The notes under the pieces were generated by a model that saw only the letters and a program-made list of their open reading frames with translations, was not told the DNA's origin and searched no databases. The translations under genes and the position numbers were made by a program. From contig NZ_JANQAH010000007.1 of assembly GCF_024707125.1 (NCBI RefSeq), positions 1 through 64,000 on the forward strand: 64,000 nucleotides of DNA. The letters are read 5' to 3'. The DNA is from Devosia sp. Lineage in GTDB: Bacteria > Pseudomonadota > Alphaproteobacteria > Rhizobiales > Devosiaceae. Positions 58,926-64,000 of this stretch are shown here, in pieces (positions within the stretch are counted from its first letter, which is position 1; every line of letters starts with the position of its first letter).

Positions 58926-59672
58926 ATGTTGTGCTGCGTACGCAAGGCGGAAGAAAATCGCGATGTCTGGCAGAAGCTTTCGAGCTTCCTCGGCTCGTTT
59001 TCGCGCCGCACGGGCGTAGCGGGCCACATTGCCAATATCCTTGATCCCGACACCTGGCTGCCCGGTGGGCGCGAGGCTGCGTTCACGCTCGCCCTGATCG
59101 CCCTTTCGGCCAAGATGGCCATGGCCGATGGCGCCGTGACCGCCTCCGAAGTGCGCGCCTTCAACGCCACCGTGGAAATCACCAAGGGCCAGGAGCCTCA
59201 GGTCGAGCGCCTGTTCAATCTCGCCAAGCAAGACGTCGCCGGCTACGAAGCCTATGCCCGCAAGGTCGCGCGTTTCTTTGCCGATACGCCCGAGACGCTG
59301 GAACATGTGCTCGATGGCCTGTTCTTCATTGCCACGGCCGATGGGCTCGTGCACGAAGCCGAGCTCGACTACCTGCGCTCCGTAAGCACGATTTTCGGCT
59401 TCGACGAAGTGCGCTTCGAGCAGATCGCCTCGCAGCACGTCATGCTCGAAGAGGGCGTCGACCCATACGTGGTTCTCGGCCTGTCGCATGAAGCGCCGCC
59501 GGAAGAAGTCCGCCGCGTCTATCGCCTGCTCGTTGCCGAGCATCACCCCGATCGCCTGATCGCCAAGGGCGTGCCCGAAGAGCTGATCGACGTTGCCACC
59601 GCCCGCATGGCCGCGATCAACCTTGCCTATCAGGCCATTACCAAGCCGCGCCCGCAGCCGCTCCTCACCTGA
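58926..59672 (+). CDS. TerB-domain DnaJ-like protein (DjlA-like)
   Basis: This 248-residue protein has a tellurite-resistance-like helical domain (FTLALIALSAKMAMADGAVT, EHVLDGLFFIATADGLVHEA) and a C-terminal J domain (DPYVVLGLSHEAPPEEVRRV, VAEHHPDRLIAKGVPEELID) with the HPD motif. It stimulates DnaK and likely acts at the membrane or in metal stress. ATG 58926 has GAGG 9 bases upstream. An upstream GTG 58911 is also possible. It lies just before rnpB. Confidence 0.85.
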   Translation: MLCCVRKAEENRDVWQKLSSFLGSFSRRTGVAGHIANILDPDTWLPGGREAAFTLALIALSAKMAMADGAVTASEVRAFNATVEITKGQEPQVERLFNLAKQDVAGYEAYARKVARFFADTPETLEHVLDGLFFIATADGLVHEAELDYLRSVSTIFGFDEVRFEQIASQHVMLEEGVDPYVVLGLSHEAPPEEVRRVYRLLVAEHHPDRLIAKGVPEELIDVATARMAAINLAYQAITKPRPQPLLT

Positions 59673-59681
59673 TCTTCGCGC

Positions 59682-59712
59682 TTGACGCGGGGCAGGGTGC
59701 GCCCCTACATCG
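59682..59712 (+). promoter_or_regulatory. Possible rnpB promoter
   Basis: TTGACG (59682-59687) matches a -35 box. A CTACAT (59707-59712) 19 bases downstream could be a poor -10, and the mature RNA starts 5 bases later. Spacing is longer than ideal, so this is tentative. Confidence 0.4.
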
Positions 59713-59716
59713 GCGC

Positions 59717-60105
59717 GCCAGTTGACCGGGTGACCGCTGGCAGTGGGGTAACCTGCTGCCGGAGGAAAGTCCGGGCTCCTTCGAAACACGGTGACGGCTA
59801 ACGGCCGCCGGGGGCGACCCCAGGGAAAGTGCCACAGAAAGCAAACCGCCTCGGCCTGCCGAGGTAAGGGTGAAAAGGGTGCGGTAAGAGCGCACCGGGT
59901 GCCTGGCAACAGGGACCGCACGGTAAACCCCACCGGGAGCAAGACCAAATAGGGATGACGCGGGGTTTCGGCCCCAGCCTGTTTTGAGGCCAGATCATCC
60001 GGGTTGGTTGCACGAGCGTCCTGGCAACAGGCGCCTCAGATGAATGGTCACCACGTCGCGCCTCGGCGCGGCCCTACAGAACCCGGCTTATAGGTCAACT
60101 GGCGC
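59717..60105 (+). ncRNA. rnpB: RNase P RNA, type A
   Basis: RNase P RNA is the catalytic subunit that trims tRNA 5' leaders. The conserved core GAGGAAAGTCCGGGCTCC is at about 59761 and ACAGAACCCGGCTTATAGG at about 60077. GAAAGTGCCACAGAAAGCAA (59825) and CAGATGAATGG are also typical. The outer P1 helix is GCGCCAGTTGACC (59717) with GGTCAACTGGCGC (60093), which sets the ends. It is of normal length, about 389 bases. Confidence 0.97.
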
Positions 60106-60296
60106 TGACCTCCTTCCTGTCATCATATCGCCACAAAAAAGCCCGCGACACGCCACAGTCGTGACTTTGGGTTAATCTACATTGCCGGTACATTGCGGTA
60201 AGTTCATGATTTTATTGTCTGATTTTAGCCACACGCAATGTTGCTGCAATGCTGGGATAGCTAATCTCCGTTCGTCAACACACACGGAGACATCAA

Positions 60297-60440
60297 GTGA
60301 AGAAGATCATCGCTCTCGTCGTCGCCTCGGTTATGGTTGCCGGCGTTGCTACCCCGTCCTTCGCCCAGACCTCGGGCGACAATTGCGTTTTCAAGGACAA
60401 GACCCTCTGCAAGACCGAGTCGCTGGTCCCAACCGTCTAA
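60297..60440 (+). CDS. Secreted micropeptide with CVFKD..LC.TESL motif, copy 1
   Basis: This 47-residue product starts at GTG 60297 with GGAGA 6 bases upstream. A signal peptide (KKIIALVVASVMVAGVATPS, cleavage near FAQ) leaves a mature part of about 22 residues. It ends NCVFKDKTLCKTESLVPTV. A paralogue lies 200 bases downstream. It is too short to show a family, but the two Cys imply a disulfide. Confidence 0.72.
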   Translation: MKKIIALVVASVMVAGVATPSFAQTSGDNCVFKDKTLCKTESLVPTV

Positions 60441-60640
60441 ACGCTTCGGCCTTAGGGCCTGAACACTGAGACCCTCGAGCCTTCGCTTGAGTGTCTGGCA
60501 CATCCGGCGACGGCCCTGAGAGTAGCCAGCCAGAGCTACGCGATCAGAGCCGCCGCGGGTCAATTTTGCTCTTTGCGGTAACGCTTGAGCAAGACGAGGG
60601 CTCTAGAAGCCTCGTCGTTTCCAAAAAAAGGCCATCCCCT

Positions 60641-60823
60641 ATGAAAGCCCTTCTTGCAGGCGTTGTCGCTGCATTCCTCATTTCGGCCACTGCGGCCCCG
60701 ACCTTTGCAGCATCCACGACCGACGTGAACGACTGCGTATTCAAGGACAGCTCGCTCTGTGCGACGGAATCGCTGTCGCCGACAACGAACCAAGACACGC
60801 CTACTCCCCCGGCTGTCGTCTGA
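60641..60823 (+). CDS. Secreted micropeptide with CVFKD..LC.TESL motif, copy 2
   Basis: This 60-residue protein has a signal peptide (ALLAGVVAAFLISATAAPTF) and then NDCVFKDSSLCATESLSPT, matching the copy at 60297 in 13 or more of 19 positions, followed by a Thr/Pro tail (NQDTPTPPAVV). It starts at ATG 60641. The conserved block with two Cys is the likely functional part. A terminator follows, so it is monocistronic or ends a two-gene unit. Confidence 0.75.
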   Translation: MKALLAGVVAAFLISATAAPTFAASTTDVNDCVFKDSSLCATESLSPTTNQDTPTPPAVV

Positions 60824-60855
60824 TCGATCGTAGTGCGCATCAGCGCCAATGTTTG

Positions 60856-60891
60856 AGCCCCTGGACCTCCCGGCCCGGGGCTTTTCCTTTT
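60856..60891 (+). terminator. Terminator after micropeptide copy 2
   Basis: AGCCCC pairs with GGGGCT around a GC-rich loop, followed by TTTCCTTTTC. It is a reasonable terminator ahead of nspC. Confidence 0.65.
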
Positions 60892-61009
60892 CTGGCATAG
60901 GTGATGCGCGGCGCCCCGCACTTGCGCGCTCCCCCTCATGGCTTTAAGGCGAACCCTTCGCTTTTTTCCGCCGTAGACCGGCGGCACACGCTGTAGGAGT
61001 TTGAGCGCG

Positions 61010-62110
61010 ATGCCTCTGGCCACACCATACTATCTGATCGACGAAACTGCCCTCGATCGGAACCTCAAACTTATCGACCAGCTCCGGGAACAATCAGGCG
61101 CCAAGTGCCTGCTGGCCCTGAAGTGTTTTGCTACCTGGTCCGCTTTCGCCCAGATGGCCCCCCACATGGATGGCACGACCTCCTCGTCGCTCAACGAGGT
61201 AAAACTCGGCCGCGAAAAGTTCGGCGGCGAGACCCATGCCTATTCCGTCGCCTGGTCCGATGGCGAGATCGACGAAGCCATCGCCAATGCCGACAAGATC
61301 ATTTTCAATTCGGTTGGCCAGCTCGAGCGCTTTGCCGAAAGGGCAGGGCATCTGCCCGTAGGCCTCCGCGTCAATCCAGGCGTCAGCCACTCCCATTTCG
61401 ATCTTGCTGATCCCGCACGCCCCTTCAGCCGCCTCGGCGAATGGAATCTCGATCGCGTTGAATCCGTGATGGATCGCGTCTCGGGCTTCATGCTGCACTG
61501 CAATTGCGAGAACGACTCGCTCGAAGCCTTTTCGGCTTTGCTCGACCAGTTCGAAACCAAGCTCGGCTATCTGCTTGAGCGTCTCGATTGGGTCAGCCTT
61601 GGTGGCGGCATTCATTTCACCAAGCCCGGCTATCCCATTGAAGGCCTTGCTGTGCGCCTCAAGGCGTTCGCCCAGCGCTTCGGCGTGCAGGTCTATCTCG
61701 AACCCGGCGACACGGCCGTTACCGACACGACCACGCTGGAAGTCAGCGTTCTCGACATCGTCGAAAACGGCAAACCTGTCGCCATCGTCGACAGCGCCGT
61801 CGAAGCGCATATGCTCGATCTGCTGATCTACCGGCAGAGCGCCGCTGTTGCGCCCGACGCTGGCCCACACCGTTACTTCATCGCCGGCAAGTCTTGTCTC
61901 GCGGGCGATGTGTTCGGGGAATTCGACTTTCCGGAGCCTTTGAGCGTTGGAAGTCGCATATCGCTGCTCAATGCGGGCGGCTACACGATGGTGAAGAAGA
62001 ACTGGTTCAACGGCGTCAACATGCCAGGTATCGCCATCCGTCGGAAAAACGGTGAAATCGAGCTCGTGCGCGAGTTCGACTATGCCGATTACGTCTCCAG
62101 CCTCTCCTGA
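61010..62110 (+). CDS. nspC: Carboxynorspermidine decarboxylase
   Basis: This 366-residue PLP enzyme (fold III) decarboxylates carboxynorspermidine or carboxyspermidine. The PLP Lys is in ALKCFATWSAF (residue about 35). Family motifs are GTTSSSLNEVKLGREKFGG, LRVNPGVSHSHFDLADPARP, HCNCENDSLEAF, WVSLGGGIHFTKPGY, YLEPGDTAVT and GKSCLAGDVFGEF. The short spacing between its domains is NspC-like rather than LysA-like. ATG 61010 follows AGGAG by 10 bases. Confidence 0.93.
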   Translation: MPLATPYYLIDETALDRNLKLIDQLREQSGAKCLLALKCFATWSAFAQMAPHMDGTTSSSLNEVKLGREKFGGETHAYSVAWSDGEIDEAIANADKIIFNSVGQLERFAERAGHLPVGLRVNPGVSHSHFDLADPARPFSRLGEWNLDRVESVMDRVSGFMLHCNCENDSLEAFSALLDQFETKLGYLLERLDWVSLGGGIHFTKPGYPIEGLAVRLKAFAQRFGVQVYLEPGDTAVTDTTTLEVSVLDIVENGKPVAIVDSAVEAHMLDLLIYRQSAAVAPDAGPHRYFIAGKSCLAGDVFGEFDFPEPLSVGSRISLLNAGGYTMVKKNWFNGVNMPGIAIRRKNGEIELVREFDYADYVSSLS

Positions 62111-62155
62111 TCCCGGCTGGGCAATGTCCACCACCAAGAAGGTGTTTCGTGCCAA

Positions 62156-63436
62156 TTGAAAAAGAACATTCTGATCATCGGTGCCGGAGGTGTCGCGCAG
62201 GTCGCAGCTGCTAAGGCTGCCATGCACAATGATGTCCTGGGTGACATCAACATCGCCTCCCGCACCGTCGAAAAATGCGAATCCATCATTGCCGGCATCC
62301 TTGAGCGCAAGGTGCTGAAGCGCCCTGGGCTGATCGCCGCCCATCGGCTCGACGCCATGGATGTCGAAGCCACCAAGGCTCTGATCCGGCGCACCAAAAG
62401 CCAGATCGTGCTCAATGCCGGTTCGGCTTTCCTCAACATGTCGGTTCTGCGCGCCTGCATCGAGACGGGCGCGGCCTATATCGACACGGCTATCCACGAA
62501 GACCCGTCAAAAATCTGCGAAACGCCGCCCTGGTACGGCAATTACGAGTGGAAGCACCGCGAGGAGTGCGAGCGTAAAGGGATCACCGCCGTTCTGGGTG
62601 CAGGTTTCGACCCCGGCGTCGTCAATGCCTACGCGGCCTTGGCCTCGCAGCACTATTTCGACCGGATCGATTCCATCGACATCATCGATGTGAACGCCGG
62701 CAGCCATGGCCGCTATTTCGCGACCAATTTTGATCCCGAGATCAATTTTCGTGAGTTTACCGGCACGGTCTGGAGCTGGCAGAACAGCCAGTGGACATCA
62801 AACGAGATGTTCGAGGTCAGCCGCACGGACGATCTGCCCGTTGTCGGTTCGCACAAGACCTATCTCACCGGCCACGATGAGGTGCACTCGCTTTCGGCCA
62901 ATCTCGGTGTGCCCGACATCCGCTTCTGGATGGGTTTTGGCGAGCACTACATCAACGTCTTCACGGTCCTGAAAAACCTAGGCCTGCTCTCCGAAAAGCC
63001 GGTTCTCACCGCCGAAGGCCAGGAGATCGTGCCGCTCAAGGTCGTGAAAGCCGTTCTCCCGGATCCCGCTTCGCTCGCCCCCGACTATGTGGGAAAAACC
63101 TTCATCGGCAATCTGATCAAGGGCAAGCGCAACGGCGCCGACGCCGAGATGTTGATCTACAACATCTGCGATCATGAAGAGACCTTTGCCGAGACGGGCA
63201 GCCAGGCCATTTCCTATACGGCCGGCGTTCCTGCTGTTGCGGCGGCCATGCTGATCGCCAAAGGCGAGTGGGATTGCCACCACATGGCCAATATCGAGGA
63301 GCTGCCGCCCGTGCCGTTCCTGGGTCTGCTCGAAACCATGGGGCTGCCGACTCGCCTGCGCGACGCCAAGGGCGATCGCAGCTTTGCTGGCGAAAAACTG
63401 CCCCAGCAGAAGAAAGCCCGGTTGGGCGCTTCCTGA
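62156..63436 (+). CDS. Carboxynorspermidine synthase (saccharopine dehydrogenase family)
   Basis: This 426-residue saccharopine-dehydrogenase-like enzyme condenses aspartate semialdehyde with a diamine, giving the substrate of NspC. NAD(P) motif is ILIIGAGGVAQVAAAKAAMH, and DTAIHEDPSKICETPPWYGN and LGAGFDPGVVNAYAALA are family segments. The frame starts at TTG 62156 (KKNILIIGAG) with a weak RBS. Together with NspC it makes spermidine or a homologue without S-adenosylmethionine decarboxylase. Confidence 0.9.
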   Translation: MKKNILIIGAGGVAQVAAAKAAMHNDVLGDINIASRTVEKCESIIAGILERKVLKRPGLIAAHRLDAMDVEATKALIRRTKSQIVLNAGSAFLNMSVLRACIETGAAYIDTAIHEDPSKICETPPWYGNYEWKHREECERKGITAVLGAGFDPGVVNAYAALASQHYFDRIDSIDIIDVNAGSHGRYFATNFDPEINFREFTGTVWSWQNSQWTSNEMFEVSRTDDLPVVGSHKTYLTGHDEVHSLSANLGVPDIRFWMGFGEHYINVFTVLKNLGLLSEKPVLTAEGQEIVPLKVVKAVLPDPASLAPDYVGKTFIGNLIKGKRNGADAEMLIYNICDHEETFAETGSQAISYTAGVPAVAAAMLIAKGEWDCHHMANIEELPPVPFLGLLETMGLPTRLRDAKGDRSFAGEKLPQQKKARLGAS

Positions 63437-63448
63437 GTAACTCTCTGA

Positions 63449-63478
63449 AATGGCCCGGTTTTGCCGGGCCATTTTTCC
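63449..63478 (+). terminator. Terminator after carboxynorspermidine synthase
   Basis: A 10-bp stem AATGGCCCGG / CCGGGCCATT with loop TTTTG is followed by TTTCC. It ends the polyamine pair. Confidence 0.88.
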
Positions 63479-63593
63479 TTTGCCGCGGGCGCTGGCGGCC
63501 AATGGGAAACAGAATCTTAAGCGTCCCCATGCAATTGTCGGGAATGGTCTGCATGGTCGTTTTACTGCGGCCTGAAGTGGAGTTTTGGTCAGT

Positions 63594-64000
63594 ATGGGCA
63601 AGCGGCACCTGCCCGAATCCCCGGTGATGAATGCGCCTCACATCCCCGTCCTTCTGGACGAGGTTGTGGCTGCATTTGCGCCGCTTGCTGGCCGGCGCGT
63701 CGTTGATGGCACTTTTGGCGCAGGCGGCTATTCGCGCGCCTTGCTCGAAGCCGGCGCCGAAGTCATTGCCATCGACCGCGATCCCAATGTGAAGCCGCAT
63801 GCCGACAAACTGGCGGCCGATTTTCCGGGTCGATTCCAGTTCGTCCCCGGCACGTTTTCCGAGCTCGATGTGCTCGCGACGCCCCACGCGCCCATTCATG
63901 GTGTCGTGCTCGATATCGGCGTCAGCTCCATGCAGCTCGATGAGAGTGAGCGCGGCTTTTCCTTCATGCGCGAAGGGCCGCTCGACATGCGCATGAGCCA
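63594..64000 (+). CDS. rsmH: 16S rRNA (cytosine1402-N4)-methyltransferase RsmH, N-terminal part
   Basis: The gene runs off the right edge; 135 residues are visible. RsmH methylates N4 of C1402 in 16S r[53 protein letters not shown] and [20 protein letters not shown] are diagnostic, and the SAM motif is GTFGAGGYS. Start may be ATG 63594 or ATG 63627, the latter closer to the family start. It is normally the first or second gene of the dcw cluster, which must continue beyond this window. No mraZ is seen upstream. Confidence 0.93.
   Translation, partial: MGKRHLPESPVMNAPHIPVLLDEVVAAFAPLAGRRVVDGTFGAGGYSRALLEAGAEVIAIDRDPNVKPHADKLAADFPGRFQFVPGTFSELDVLATPHAPIHGVVLDIGVSSMQLDESERGFSFMREGPLDMRMS

Overview
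The window looks like chromosomal DNA from a GC-rich alphaproteobacterium of the Hyphomicrobiales, most plausibly Devosia or a close relative. That is an inference from gene content and order: glgC-glgA-pgm-glgX, a urt/ure locus with a transporter-like sensor kinase, a DUF2336 protein, a methyltransferase-fused ArsR regulator beside metF, rnpB, carboxynorspermidine genes, and the start of the dcw cluster at rsmH. Coding density is high. Many genes overlap at ATGA or TGATG junctions, and TTG and GTG starts are common. There is no insertion sequence, prophage, tRNA or CRISPR array.

Layout. 1-6260: end of a glycogen operon (glgC end, glgA, pgm, glgX) and a metallophosphoesterase. glgA and the 5' end of pgm carry about nine small indels. 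6300-28371: a urea-utilisation locus of about 20 kb. On the minus strand, from right to left, it holds the UrtABCDE urea ABC transporter, then ureD, ureA, a HupE/UreJ permease, ureB, an unknown gene, ureC and a TPR-methyltransferase. Next come an SDR, an MliC-like inhibitor and a membrane protein, then ureE, ureF, a DUF3995 gene, ureG, a GNAT gene and an alpha/beta hydrolase. Divergent from urtA is a hybrid histidine kinase whose sensor is an NCS1-type transporter, followed by its LuxR-type response regulator. 28512-32035: secreted or surface proteins (an Asn/Gly-rich protein, a beta-barrel, a frameshifted Gly-rich protein) and an XRE regulator. 32201-34966: an NMT1/SsuA-type ABC importer.

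35027-40910: PPK2, a YdeP-like molybdoenzyme, EttA and a Sel1-repeat protein. 41166-44368: a compact sulfur operon (secreted rhodanese, YeeE/YedE transporter, a Pro-rich protein with four Cys-containing repeats, an uncharacterised protein). 44442-47000: a lone receiver domain, two related small secreted Cys proteins, an alpha/beta hydrolase and a host-attachment-family protein. 47192-51314: RarD, then two paralogous membrane-anchored TPR proteins sharing an unfamiliar domain. 51363-54568: oxyR divergent from katG, which has one frameshift. 54740-57888: a DUF2336 protein, a SahR-like regulator with a 24-bp palindromic operator, and metF. 58016-60823: a Pro/Ala-rich membrane protein, a TerB-DnaJ protein, rnpB and two paralogous secreted micropeptides. 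61010-64000: nspC, carboxynorspermidine synthase and the start of rsmH.

The clearest functional unit is the urea module: import (Urt), hydrolysis (UreABC), nickel supply (HupE/UreJ), maturation (UreDEFG) and a local two-component system likely to control it. The least explained items are the TPR pair with its shared domain, the Cys-repeat protein in the sulfur operon, the two micropeptides after rnpB and the Cys-rich segment in the transporter-kinase.
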